This document shows positions 37,771-49,885 of a stretch of DNA of 64,000 bases, piece by piece (the stretch's first letter is position 1; each line of letters begins with the position of its first letter). A program made the position numbers and the translations under genes. Origin of the DNA: Mycteria americana (Eukaryota; Chordata; Aves; Ciconiiformes; Ciconiidae); the NCBI RefSeq assembly GCF_035582795.1, contig NC_134367.1, positions 41,443,062 to 41,507,061 on the forward strand, read 5' to 3'. The notes below the pieces were generated by a model. The model was not told the origin of the DNA and did not search any database. It worked only from the letters and a program-made list of their open reading frames with translations.

Positions 37771-38909
37771 GATTTGTTTGGAGGTACCTGTGTCCATTTG
37801 AATACTCTTCCATCATGAGCCTGGATGAGGGGCAGTTTTTCTGAGCTTCTTCATACCTCTGCTGCTAGCAAACATCTATAAGACCTGCGAGCAAACTATG
37901 TCTCCTGCCTCCTGCATTTGCAGTTAACTTGAAGGGTGAATATGTTACTGCATTAGCTCAAGTATCCAGAGCCCTGTCCTGGGCTGAAAGTCCTGACCCT
38001 GTCGATGGTGTACATTGTTATGAGTATGGTGCTACCTGGTAGAACATCTGAATTGTTAGTATGGAGTTTAAGAAATCACAGAAAACTTTAAGGAATTGCA
38101 AGTTTGAGTGTTAAGAAATGTCATGTGTGTATGTCACGTCACCTGTCTCTGGTGTGCACTTGAAGACAGAGCGGGGTGCAGGCTTGTTCCTGCAACACAC
38201 TCACACAGAAGCGGCAGAAGAGCTGGGGAGCAGAGGACCAGCCAAAGCTGTCAGGATTGGTAGGGCTGGTTAAGCAAACCTGGGGAACATACCCAAGCAG
38301 ATTAGCCAGAAGGCATTTTAAAGGCAAAACAGAGGCTGAAAGACTTCCTCCCTTCTCCCCTGTTAAGTTTGGCCATAGACTGATGTGGAGCTAGGACTTC
38401 ATCCAAACAACTGGAAAAGGAGAAAGAGAAGGCCAGTAAGAAATATAATGGGGCAAGATGCTGAGAGACAGACCGTATAAACTGGTAGATTAGTGTGTGT
38501 GTTTACTTCACTGTAAATGGTCCTGAAAAGGCAGTCATGTTTTTTACTTGTTTTTCACTTTGAATCCTGCAGATTTTTATCTTTGTAGATAAATGGATAA
38601 AGCTAAATTCCTTGTCTCATAAAAAGTTCATCAGGTGAATGATGTAGTTCTTTCAAAATGTCATCAGTCTTCCTGGTCCAAGTGGTATTCACAGCAGGTT
38701 CTCAGCCAGTGGAAGTCAAAATGTCAGCTCCCTTTGAATAGTGTAGAGGCAAGTCATGTATAATTGAATCTCTTATTTTTATTGTTGAAGCACTGATTTT
38801 TATCCAGGCTGCCCATGTGCTGCACTTGCTAATCTCAGGCAAAGACATTTGTGTTTTTCTAAGAAAGCTTTAAAGACCTTAAGTTCTTGTGTTCACAGAG
38901 CACACACTG

Positions 38910-39690
38910 TTCCAGAAGGACCCACTGGATCATCTGGTCTGATCTTGTGTCTGTAAGATGCTCTTCCCTGTCTGTCTGTTAGTCTTGTGCTGAGGCTGGT
39001 AACTCGACTGAGGTCTGCGTTTAAACAATACCTGTGAGAAAAGCACCCAGCCTTGCTTTGGGGACACTGAAAGACTGGAAGCCCAGCACTTCCCGTGGCA
39101 ATTTGTTCCAGAGGTTTATTGCCTTCTGTGCTAAACAAGAATTGCTCCTCATTCAAAATATGAACACATCTGGCTTCATCTTTCAGCCACTGGTTTTTGG
39201 TTCTGCTAAAATCAGCAATCTTTTAGTGCTTCATATTTTTTCTTCATGGAAAAATTTTTCTTCACCAACACACGCTAATCAATCACTTTTCAGTCTTCTT
39301 CTATGACTAAGCTCCTTAAAGGTCTTTTCAAAAGCTTTTCTCTCTCATGTTTGGGTACTTTTTCTGACTCTTTTTGACAGCTGCTAATTTTTCAGCATTA
39401 TCTGTTCAGCCAAGAACCATATATGCCCTATGACACTGATGTCTGTGTTCAGCTGCTTGCTATCCCTACATCCTAAATCCTTTGCAGAGTCGCATCTTTA
39501 TAAAACACAGTTCCTTGTTCAGTAGATACAACCTACATTCCTTGTTCCTGAACCAACTTCTCATTTGGCCCTGGTAAATCACACAGGGATAAGAGCTGTT
39601 GCTATATGTTCCTGATTGCTCCATATGCTTGTCCCAACTTAATTTACTGCTTCATCCATCTTCATGTCCTCCACCCATTTTGTCTTCACC
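38910..39690 (-). mobile_element. Ancient CR1-type LINE fragment
   Basis: On the plus strand, ccagaaggacccactggat with catctggtctga, then ggcaatttgttccagaggtt and atctttcagccactggttttt follow, in order, the reverse complement of an old CR1-type LINE widespread in sauropsids. The part after about 39350 is weaker, so the right end is uncertain. Confidence 0.6.
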
Positions 39691-41093
39691 AGGAGTGGCT
39701 CTTGGAGCACAGCTGCTATTCAGAGAAGGATTCAAGATTTGTTGGCCCGAATGTACAAAGGTGCTAGTAGGAACACAACCCTGAATCCTGTTCAGTTTGA
39801 AGGGGATGCCTGTGTCTGGATTTTACATTAAACAGTTGCATGATGAAATAAGAGAAGCAGCACAGACTGCTGTTTCACCACTCATAGCCTCTTAGCAGTG
39901 AGGCTGCATAAGGGCAGGTCCCTGATTTCCCTTATGCCATACCCCTGGAATCTCTTATGTTTCTACGGACTGGTTCAACCTGAGTAGAGAGGGTGGAGTG
40001 TGGGATGCAGGGAGGAATTCTGCATGTTAACCCCTAGCCTGGTAGCTGAGGTGCTTTTCTGGGAGACGTAGGTCTGCATTTCCTTCAGCTGAGAAAATGG
40101 ATCTGGGATGGGGTCTTCCGTCGCTGCACATTTGAGCAGAACAGGAGGTTAGTTTATAAAGAGGACAGTCCATTAAATTGCACTCATAAGTGCTTTTGGG
40201 TGCTTTGTCATCGCCTCTTCTCTTTGCTGGAGACTCTTATTCCCTTCCCTTCTGACTCATACAAAATATCGCATCATGCATGCATCTGGGGAGGCTCTCC
40301 TCTGCCTCTGCCTGAGGCTAGTGCTGGTCCAAACTGGATAGATTCTTCATACTGTATTTCCTTCTAAAGAGTGTAAAATTCATGTTTCAACATTTTAAAT
40401 AATGAAAAGTTGGAGTTCCAACTTTTTCTACAAAGTTGGAACTCCATCTGTCTATCTTTCTCCCTTCAGGACAAATAAAATGAATAGTGGTCCATGACTG
40501 TGGTCCCCCCCAATCTTTCTTTGTTTTTACTTCTCTTTTTGTTCAAGCTTTTTTAACTGGAGAGGGGACAGTGTGGCAAAAGAAAGCCTAGAGGCCTCTA
40601 AAGTTTCAAAAGTTAAAATGGCAAATTTAGTGTCTCATTGTCACGGGTTTTCTTGTTTATGGTTTCCATAAAGCATGTCATGGCAGGGCTGTATTCAGGC
40701 ATCACTTACAGCAGGTCCACACCACCAACTTTGGTGCGTTTAATTCCTAACTTAAACCCTTGTGATAAAACTTCCTTGCAAATTCTGGAAAGGACTTACC
40801 ATACCCTTCAGTGATGTCTTAAAATTTGAACTTGTATTTGGCAAGATTGGTTCATCAAGCAGTGACACGTCAGACCTTAGCAGAGAAAGAATTATATCTA
40901 TCTGTCTCTGGCAGACTGATTCACAGTGTTGCTTGAAATGCGAATTGTATTGCTAGACTTTTCCAATGTGAATGAAAACACATTAAATAGGAAGCAAAAT
41001 GGAAGGATCAGAACACACTGTAGAATCGTTCTTTTCAAGTGTCACTTGTAAATCCAAGTATAATTCACCTAACCTTGCTGGCTACAGAGCAGA
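39691..41093. other. Intergenic, no gene seen
   Basis: Contains only a 15-bp perfect hairpin at 40411-40446; otherwise unremarkable. Confidence 0.6.
40411..40446. repeat. Perfect 15-bp stem-loop
   Basis: tggagttccaacttt (40411-40425) pairs with aaagttggaactcca (40432-40446) across the 6-nt loop ttctac. Confidence 0.8.
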
Positions 41094-41191
41094 TTTCTTT
41101 CTTTCCTTCCTTCCTTCCTTCCTTCCTTCCTTCCTTCCTTCCTTCCTTCCTTCCTTCCTTCCTTCTGTCTGTCCTTCCTTCCTTCCTTCCT
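41094..41191. repeat. (TTCC)n microsatellite, left flank of CR1
   Basis: About 24 TTCC units with one ctgtctgt interruption near 41165-41172, directly abutting the CR1 3' end. Confidence 0.95.
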
Positions 41192-42243
41192 AGAATCATA
41201 GAATCATTTAGGTTGGAAAGGACCCTTAAGATCATCGAGTCCAGCCATTAACCCAGCACTGCCAAGTCCACCACTAAACCATGTCCCTAAGCACCACATC
41301 TACACATCTTTTAAATATCTCCAGGGATGGTGACTCAACCACTTCTCTGGGCAGCCTGTTCCAATGCTTGATAACCCTTTCAGTGAAAAAATTTTTCCTA
41401 ATATCCAGTCTAAACCTCCCCTGGCACAATGTGAGGCCATTTCCTCTTGTCCTATCGCTTGTTACTTGGGAGAAGAGACCGACCCCCACCTCACTACAAC
41501 CTCCTTTCAGGTAGTTGTAGAGAGCAATAAGGTCTCCCCTCAGCCTCCGCTTCTCCAGGCTAAACAACCCCAGTTCCCTCAGCCGCTCCTCATCAGACTT
41601 CTGCTCCAGACCCTTCACCAGCTTCGTTGCCCTTCTCTGGACTCGCTCCAGCACCTCAATGTCCTTCTTGTAGTGAGGGGCCCAAAACTGAACACAGTAT
41701 TCGAGGTGCAGCCTCACCAGGGCCGAGTACAGGGGCACGATCACTTTCCTAGTCCTGCTGGTCACACTATTTCTGATACAAGCCAGGATGCTGCTGGCCT
41801 TCTTGGCCACCTGGGCACACTGCTGGCTCATATTCAGGCGGCTGTCAACCAACACCCCTAGGTCCTTCTCTGCTGGGCAGCTTTCCAGCCACTCTTCCCC
41901 AAGCCTGTAGCGTTGCATGGGGTTGCTGTGACCCAAGTGCAGGACCCAGCACATACCCAACCCTTGTTGAACCTCATACAATTGGCCTTGGCCCATCCGT
42001 CCAGCCTGTCCAGATCCCTCTGCAGGGGCTTCCTACCCTCAGGCAGATCAACACTCCTGCACAACTTGGGGTCATCTGCAAACTTACTGAGGGTGCACTT
42101 GATCCCCTTGTCCAGATCATCGATAAAGATGTTAAACAGAACTGGCCCCAACACAGAGCCCTGGGGAACACCGCTTGTGACCGGCCGCCAACTGGATTTA
42201 ACTCCATTCACCACAACTCTTTGGGCCCGGCCATCCAGCCAGT
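41192..42243 (-). mobile_element. CR1 LINE, 5'-truncated, near-consensus ORF2 end
   Basis: On the minus strand this encodes the C-terminal part of CR1 ORF2. The reverse-transcriptase block includes [12 protein letters not shown] and the catalytic FADD (in SKFADDPKL), followed by the C-terminal region ([36 protein letters not shown]) and the ending VVLRDMV plus stop. It finishes with the octamer-type tail (attctatgattct) at 41192. It covers only the last 1.05 kb of the roughly 4.5-kb element. One frameshift near 41965 separates two otherwise open parts (42243-41960 and 41990-41274), so it is dead but recent. Both flanks are TTCC repeat. Confidence 0.95.
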
Positions 42244-42510
42244 TTTTTCTTTCCTTCCTTCCTTCCTTCCTTGCTTCCATCCTTCCTTCCTTCCTTCCTT
42301 CCTTCATTCCTTCCTTCCATCCTTCCTTCCTTCCTTCCTTCCATCCTTCCCTCCTTTCTCTTGTTCTCTTTCTCTTTCTCTTTCTCTTTCTCTTTCTCTC
42401 TCTCTCCCCCCATTCCCTTTTCACCTCCTCCTTTCTTTTCCTTTCTTCCCCCCTTCCCCCTCTCCCCCTTTCCTCCCTTCCTGCTCTCCTCTGTCCCTCC
42501 CTCCCTTGTT
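42244..42510. repeat. (TTCC)n / (CTTT)n homopyrimidine tract, right flank of CR1
   Basis: TTCC units with occasional A (catcc) to about 42350, then CTTT units to about 42400, then irregular C/T-only sequence. About 260 bp of almost pure pyrimidine on the plus strand. Confidence 0.9.
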
Positions 42511-45500
42511 CCTTTCAAAAACTATTAACTCTGGGTAAAAGGAGGCAGTTTTTTAAATTAAAACTGACATAGGGAAAAGTACAATGTCCTGCCACCTCAG
42601 CCTTAGTTCTGAGGATTCCAGGGCTGTCAAAAAATAGTTTTTGAAAGCACAGAATTAGCTCAGAAGCTTGGGTCAACTCTCACAGATATCAGTGAAAAGT
42701 CAGGTCATGATGACTAAAACTGCTCCATAACAATAATCTCCAAGTAATAATCAAAGTCTAACTCTTTGCTTTGAGGACCGTGGCTGAGCTCCTGGGCTGT
42801 TTTGGGAGCGTGGGCGCTGGCGGGAGGCGCAGGACACGGCCAGTGGGAACCAGGCAGCATCTGCTGCTCCCGGGGGGTCTGCAACACCTCCCGGCTGCTG
42901 TTTGCCCTCGGGCCAGTGATGGACTTCACTCAAAACACAAAAGAAGGGGCTTGTATCAGAGTCAACATTAATGCAGGGGGAAGCACTTGAGGAAAGCAAG
43001 CCCTTGAGCTTGAGGCCGCTGAGCCCCCAGAGCTTGTGGGGGCAAAACCTGGTTGTTAATAAGATTTGAGTCCAAACTAGCTCCTGATAACAGTGAAGCT
43101 ACTGGAAGGTTTTGCTGAGCCTCGGTGGCTGGGGGGACCCCGGCTGCAGAGAGGGCAGTAGGGTAGGGCCAGCACCAGCCTACAACCAGACACATTTTGT
43201 TGCCTGTGCCAAGGCCATGCCCACCAGCGCCTGGCCAGCTGGGGGGCTGTAATCACACAGGTGGCTTTAAAATCCCCTTTGCCTGGGAAATAAGCCGCTT
43301 TGGCACTAACTTACACCCAGTTGTCCCCCACATGCTGCTGTTATGGCTGAGCTTCCCAGGCCACCGGCGACAGATCAGGCGTCCTCCCTCCTCGGGCTCT
43401 TCATCCCATGCTGAGGATGAGCCTGGGGAAGCCACGGGTTTCCTTGCACCGCTCTTTGGGGTCACGGGCATCACTTCCTCACCCCAGGAGTTACTGCTGC
43501 CGGTCCAGGGGCATCACTGGCAACGTCTGCAGGCTCTGCAGAGAACCTGTCTCTGCCAGAGAAAGAGCACCTTTCTTGGGATTGCAGTGAGGTACCATGC
43601 TGCCCTGCACACCCTGCCAGTAAGGGCTGGGGACAGGTCTCGCCTACGTGCAATGAACTCTGCTTTGTGTGTTTGTGCTAGGTATGCCTTCTGCTTTAGC
43701 TTTCTATTTCTGATGGGTAGGTGTGCTCCTAGGGCTTTGGACATGAGCAACCACGGGGGACTAACGCCTTCTGGCTGGAATCATTTCACCACCCGACACG
43801 TCCCACTGCCCCACGGGGTGTGTTTTCCCAGATGAACCTCCCTGCACAGGAACTGCCCACAGGGTTGGAAACGTCCTGTTGCTGAGATCGTCATCTTGTG
43901 CCTCAGATGATCTCTTCCTGCAACAGGGCATGCCGAGAGCTTCAGGTAGCCAGCAGCCCTGGTGAGGTGGTGGGTGCAAAGGACTGTGGGGTGAGTTCAT
44001 CAAGTTTTCCTCCTGCCTTTTATAGTCAGCTCACAGGAATTAATGCCCTGTAGAAGATGGCAGCTGTGTCGGAGCAGCACCAAAGAGCTACATGATTTAA
44101 ATTCTGGTATGATAAACACTTGCCAGATAGCTGACACTAATCAGTAAATGTCATCTAATAACAACAGACTGCCATCAGACATGAACTCTATCCATGAGCC
44201 TTTCACCTTGGATTTACAAAAAACCTTCTGGGATCAGCAGTTGGGCTTGTTACGTTTCTTGTGAACTACGGCTCTGAAATTCTTGGCTTACCTCTCTCTG
44301 CATGTCAAGGCAATTAATGTATTTTTTTTTAATTTCAGGTTGGGTCAGTCCACGTATACATAACAACAAAAATGATGCCAATAGAATCACATGGCAGGAA
44401 ATATAATGTTAGCTTGATCCTGGCTGTGCTTTTTATGCTTAACAAGAGAAAATCAGGAAATAAGGAGAGTGTTGGATTTAATTTTGAATTTCCTGGCCCC
44501 TTGCTGTTTGTTGTCTTGAAGATAACACCATCGAAACATACAGGGTCTTAAAAATTTAATTTCCTTTTTCTATTTCCTAGTTCCTATTGCTTAGGTTTTC
44601 AGGCTTCTGTTACGGCTTCTCCTGAAGTAGAGACTTTTTATAATTCTGAGTGTGTTTTCTGATTCACACTGCATTTACATTCCTCTTGTTCCTTTCCACT
44701 TTTCTCCCGAGCGAAAGCTCTGCGTTCCCGCACGCGGAGTCAGCCTGTGGTGCTAGAGGGAAGGCACAGAAAGGAGAATTTGTTGATACTGCCAGACCTT
44801 TTGTATTTTCCTTTTCACTCTTCTCTCCATGTCACCGAAGATAGCTGTTGCCCAACGGGGCACGTCAGCAGACCTTACGTAGGGCATGTTTGATCTCAGT
44901 GTCCAACACGCTCTGCAAGAGCGAGAAATCCTCTTTCTAGAGGCTAAAAATAAACCGCATCGTGTCATTACACCTTGAGACCAATAGGCACAAGCACAGA
45001 TGCTTCCCCGTGATGTGACTGAGCTCACCAGTGTCATTTCCAGCTGCTGCCACCTCAGCGGAGGAGGGACCCTCTGTCAGGAATTTGGCCACAGTTGTGT
45101 CCTTGCTGCCCTTGCTAGCCGGGGGCTGGTGGTCGCCCATGGGCCAGGGAGCTGACTTCCCATCTCCCGGTGGATTCTCTGCAAAGAAAGACCAGCAAAT
45201 TCAGAGGGATTCTGGCAAGGGACGTGGTCGCCTCATCAAGGGCTCTTTGAAGGTTCGGCGTTTACCCTTGCTTGGTTAAAATACAGGGTCCACAGATAGA
45301 AAAGTGTCTGCTGTCCTCACACATTTGTCTCATAGTCTGTGCTTTTTTGTGCTGACTCCTTCAGTGATTTAAACCTGCACAACGTTTCCCATCATTAGAT
45401 TTTTTATATGAGCCATTGTTTTTATTGCTGCTAAAAGGGCATCACCTATTCTTTTAGTGTGGCCTGGCAAGCAGCACTCTGCAGACAAGGAAATAAAGCT

Positions 45501-47030
45501 ACGTTTTCATAACAGAGGGTCTTCTGCTAATTCTAGCCAGGCACACTACTTCCCACTTAAAATCTAAAACAAATTAAAGTAAAAGGCCTGGTATATGTGG
45601 AAATTATTTTCTAATAATGGGGAGGTATTCTTGTTTATTATTTATGTGCATATAATTCCGGTAGCAATTAACATCTTAATGAAATCTTTATATAGAATAA
45701 TTTTTTAAATGAAAACACAATTCTGAATATGATTTGCTGCTCCTAGCAAACCAAGGATAATTAGATCCAGTTTAATAATGTGCAAAACTATTAACATACG
45801 AAGAATGTACTCTGAAAACATTCCTGTGATGACACAGGATCATCAGAAGAAGCTGAACTTTTCCCAAGGTCCTGCAACACAGACGAGGCTGAGATGCTGT
45901 TGCAGTTACATCACACTGATCCCATTGGTGAGATACTCAGCCGTTTATTTGCAGAAAGCCTGTGCACTGTGAACCTTTATTTGCCTTTTCTCGCCAGAGG
46001 ATTTTACCCCTTGAGCAAGGGATGAAACCTCTTTCAAGTTTAGATTTCAGGAAACTCAAAACTCAATGAGAAATTAAGGTCTTGTTTGGTTTGGGGATTT
46101 TGCCATATTATATCCACTGGTGACAGCCGCTGATGGGCCTTTGTCAGCGTTGTCCCCAAGTGCATACAGGCAAAGCTGCTATTTGCACTAGTGGAGATTA
46201 GCTGGCCCCCAAACAGGAGTAAATTGCACAAATGCAAATCGCAGCTTGCCGCGCCTTGCTGACTTGCATAAAGGGCTTCTCCAGTGTCAATATCTTGGCT
46301 CTGCAAGTGGAGCATTTCTTCGGGGCAACTAAAGGCTGGTGGCTAGCAGGTATTTGGATGCCACATATCACACCTAAAGCAGAGCAGTGGAGAGGACAGG
46401 CAAGCCATGAAACATGCTTCGGGGTGGCTTGACACACACACGGGCCAGGCGACTCACGGCCCACCAGCTTCCCTCCCAGAGTACACAGAAGCCTCTGCAA
46501 AACTTCTGATAAGCCTGTGCCCGAGATCTGAGCTTATAGCAAAGCTTTCATGACTTCTGTCCAGGCTTTTGATTTTTTTAAATGAAATAATCATCCTATT
46601 CCGCTCAAACCGACACCGGGCAGACCTGGAAAGGACTGAGGTGGGAATCCTCTCTGGATGCCTTAAGAGCTTAAAGGCCATTAGGGGCACTTTAGCAGGC
46701 TTTGGCCAAGGTTAAATCCAGCTGGGCTTTCTCTTGCCGAGATCCATTTTGCCATGGCCTCACAATTATTTCTACATCAGGACTCATATTTTCCAGTGTG
46801 GCTGTGTACAGCCGTTTTTACACACCTAATTAAGCCCAGAAATGCATGTTTAGTGTTCTAGCAATGACAGAACCACCCAATAATCTTTAGCACTTATGTA
46901 CATATGAAATGGTGCATACAACATCAAAGCTGTGTACACGCATTAAATAATTCATCCTTATAATAACTGCCGGAGGCGGGCGGAGAGGCATTAGCTAAAT
47001 AGCTCATCCCCGTTCTTTTGTCTAACCCTG
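42511..47030. other. Intergenic, with a GC-richer block at 42770-43960
   Basis: The GC-richer block carries overlapping open frames on both strands with no recognisable domain or conserved splice context. Around 45400-45780 the sequence becomes A/T-rich with TAAT-type motifs, as in many non-coding regulatory stretches, but I have no direct support for function. Confidence 0.5.
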
Positions 47031-47031
47031 A

Positions 47032-47113
47032 CTTTAGTCTTTAGTCTTTAGTTCTTTAGTCTTTAGTCTTTAGTTCTTTAGTCCTTTAGTCTTTAGTCTT
47101 TAGTTCTTTAGTC
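47032..47113. repeat. 7-bp (CTTTAGT)n tandem repeat with 22-bp higher order
   Basis: CTTTAGT units follow each other with an extra T every third unit, giving a 22-bp (7+7+8) super-repeat. A shared gtctaaccctgact occurs at both edges (47020 and 47111). Confidence 0.9.
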
Positions 47114-47156
47114 TAACCCTGACTCTACCAGCAAGTCACTGGTAGAGTCAGGGTTA
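47114..47156. repeat. Perfect 18-bp inverted repeat (hairpin)
   Basis: Arms 47114-47131 and 47139-47156 are exact reverse complements (taaccctgactctaccag), separated by caagtca. The left arm begins inside the edge motif of the adjacent tandem repeat. Confidence 0.95.
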
Positions 47157-49378
47157 AGCGCTGCGAGGGTTAGGTGCTGAGCTTTGTGCTTCATCTATTA
47201 GCTCTCACTTCTCTGCAGTGGATGTCCGTAGCAGCTCATATGTTATTTGGAACATTTCCTACTCCAAGACATTCTCCTGTGGGAAGCAGCTACGAGTCCA
47301 CATGAACAAAATATTCCATAAAAATAAACTAGCGATCCCCGGGTTGGAGTGGCTGGTGCTGTCGAGGAGAGGCAACGCTACACGCATTAGCGATGCTGCT
47401 TGAGTTGCTCGTGATGCTAACACCCACGAGCGCGTTGTGACGCCGGGAGGCCACGCACCGCCCGCTCCAGCAGTGGGCAGGGGCAGCCGGGTGCAGGAGC
47501 AGTGGGGAGCGCGGCGCAGAGGAGGGCTGGGTGCTGGCTGGGGGAGAAAAACCCGAAACAAGATGAGCGTGGCAGCCGTGCCAGTGGCTTTCTGCTCTGC
47601 TGTGCTCACGACCAAAGAGTACAGCCCTACCTGGGTCGCCCTCCTACTCGCTGTCGTGATCAAATTCAATCAGCCGTCATCAAAAATGACATAAAAGGCG
47701 ACCCTAAAATCCCTTTCAAAACATGAGGATTTTGAGACTAGTGGGGGCTCCCTTCCCCCTCCCTCAGCCTTTTGCCAAAGTGAGCAAACGGAGCACTACT
47801 GGAAAACTGAATTTCTCTGCAGACATCCTGTAGCTTTATTATCAGGATGCATCCTCTTGCACGGTTCAGTTCTGTGTCACATGCATCGGCTTTTGTCTGT
47901 GTCTGCCCCTGAGCGGCGAGGTGTACAACACCTCTGAAAAAGCCCATCTGCAGAAGGCAGCTTTCCGAGGCTGGTAGAGACGGTATCCGATGCTCTGGGA
48001 AAGAGCCAGCTCAGATGCAATAATAATGCGATGTTTCACTGGCCGAGGATGGTAACTCTTGCTATTCTGCTGGCAATTTGCAGGGATATGGTTCTCCACA
48101 TCATGCATTTCTGACAGACAAGGCTATTTTTCCAAGAAGCCTTTGGACTTCAGACATTACAATGTGTTGCTGTTTTATTTTAGTCTAGGTTGCCATTTGG
48201 TGTAGTTATCTTTCTGCTCAATACAAGTTTACTTGTGAAGTTTATATTGCCCCTTTGGGATGTTAGCACCGAGTCCACATATTCTTTAAAAAGCCACTTT
48301 ATCTTCAAGGAAAACACCCTAAAATTCCTGTACATATTCCAGAGCTTCGCACAACATACGAGAGTCTCTGGAGAGACCTAGATAACAGGGACCATTTTCT
48401 ATCTAGATATGTTTGGACATTCCTTTATAGAGCATGTGGAAATATATTCCATTTTCAAATAGATACACCCTCCTTCTGTAACATGAGTCAAGAGGAGAAA
48501 GCCCACACAGTTGTTTTGGTTACTTAGGAACTTCCATGCCTGATTAATCAGTTTCTCTCCTCTGCTTCGAGGAACCTAATTGAACTTGTCATTTTATTCC
48601 TCTGAAATGTACTCATAGATTAAAAAAATTCTGGCATTTCTAATATTTATTTTCCACACTGCAGTTGCCAAACGTACGTCCCTTGGGGATAATATAGATT
48701 GGCTTCCATATTAGCTAAGATCATCCTGTACATTTTCAGGTCCTTGCCTATGGGGAGTGGAGCATCTTCTACTCTTTTGGTGCAGTTTGGCAGGAACTGA
48801 GCCCATTCCTATACCATTCCTATACCATGGGGTCTTCGTATCAGCAGTGCACCTCCTTCTCCTGCTCCCACCATCTCTTTTCCCTCCAGCATCTTCCAAT
48901 TAAGTATTCCTTCCATTACCATTAAATTTAATATAATCCATCAAGTAGTCCCAGAGGGGATATCTTTCACTTTGGATTTATCTGCTAATAGACACATGGT
49001 AGCAGATGATCTCTCTCTCTCTCTCTTTTCTGGGAGGTTATTAATTACTAACGCAATTTTATCGCAGAAACCTGACAGTCTCCAAACATAGTCTCGTATC
49101 TTCCCATTTCATTTGAATTTCTCCAGTGTAAATTACTGCCTCACGGTCCTGGTTTCTATAGGTGCTCATTGCATTCCAGCATAATTCATAAAAAAATAGA
49201 AATAAATTATTTTATGGGTGTGTTTCTTCGTCCTTAGCTCCTCATCCATCGTTTGATTCTATTCTCTTTGGCGCATTTATACACTCATTTTTCACAGGTT
49301 TATAAATGTTGCAGTGGGGGCCTTGGATCAAATTCTCAGTGAGAGGCACAGGGCTCCCATCTAGATGAATAGCTTTTT
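47157..49378. other. Intergenic, no gene established
   Basis: A GC-rich patch at 47430-47660 contains a small open frame from an ATG at 47563 (MSVAAVPVAFCSAV..., 43 codons) in an acceptable Kozak context, but no supporting feature. The rest is AT-rich, with a TC run near 49011-49026. Confidence 0.5.
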
Positions 49379-49885
49379 AGGTTTAAGGCCAGAAAGAAAC
49401 ATTAGATCATCTGTTCTTATTTCCTGTATATCACAGGCCATTACATTTCACACAATTACCCATGTATTGAACCTAATAGCTTCTTTGGCTAAAGTACATC
49501 TTCTAGAAAGGCATCCAGCCATGATTTGAAACTCTCCAGAGATAAGAATCCACAGCCTCCCTTGAGGATTTGTTCCAGTGGTTAATTACCCCCTACTCTT
49601 AAAAATATATGCCTTATTTCCTATTTTAATTTGTCTGGCTTCAGCTTCCAGCCACTGGCTCTTGTTATGCATTTTTCTGCTGGTTAAAGAGCCTTTTAGT
49701 AGCTGGTATTTCCTCCCGTGGAAATACTTCACATGCTACAAGAGAGCCATCTTTCAGTCTTCTCTTTGATAAAAAAACAAATGTACGAGCTAGGTCTCTC
49801 ACAGAAAAATGGATTCTCAAGCCATTAAATCATTTCTATGGCTTTTTTGGCACCTTTTCCAATTTTCCCTCACAAGAAATGACAT
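49379..49885 (-). mobile_element. Ancient CR1-type LINE fragment, better preserved
   Basis: Same family as the copy near 39 kb: ggccagaaagaaacattaga, cctgtatatcacaggcca, ggatttgttccagtggttaa, tggcttcagcttccagccac and ggctcttgttatgcattttt occur in the expected order, with the element's 3' end on the left, hence minus orientation. Confidence 0.75.

Larger units (their letters stand above)
31941..38909. other. Intergenic between SPACA1 and CNR1, first part
   Basis: AT-rich, with the possible old CR1 piece at 32411-32640 and a purine-rich tract at 37030-37770. No gene seen. Confidence 0.6.

Noticed and set aside
41913-42572. Plus-strand 219-codon frame and minus-strand Lys/Arg/Glu-rich frames at 41.9-42.5 kb
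   Set aside because: Antisense of CR1 ORF2 joined to translated TTCC and CTTT repeats; the Lys/Glu-rich start of the minus frame is microsatellite, not a protein domain.
43197-43835. 212-codon plus-strand open frame
   Set aside because: Lies in a GC-richer block with competing frames on the other strand; no domain, no repeat of family motifs, composition unlike a folded protein.
47150-47175. Telomere-like gggtta motifs near the hairpin
   Set aside because: Only isolated partial matches; the array unit is CTTTAGT, not TTAGGG.
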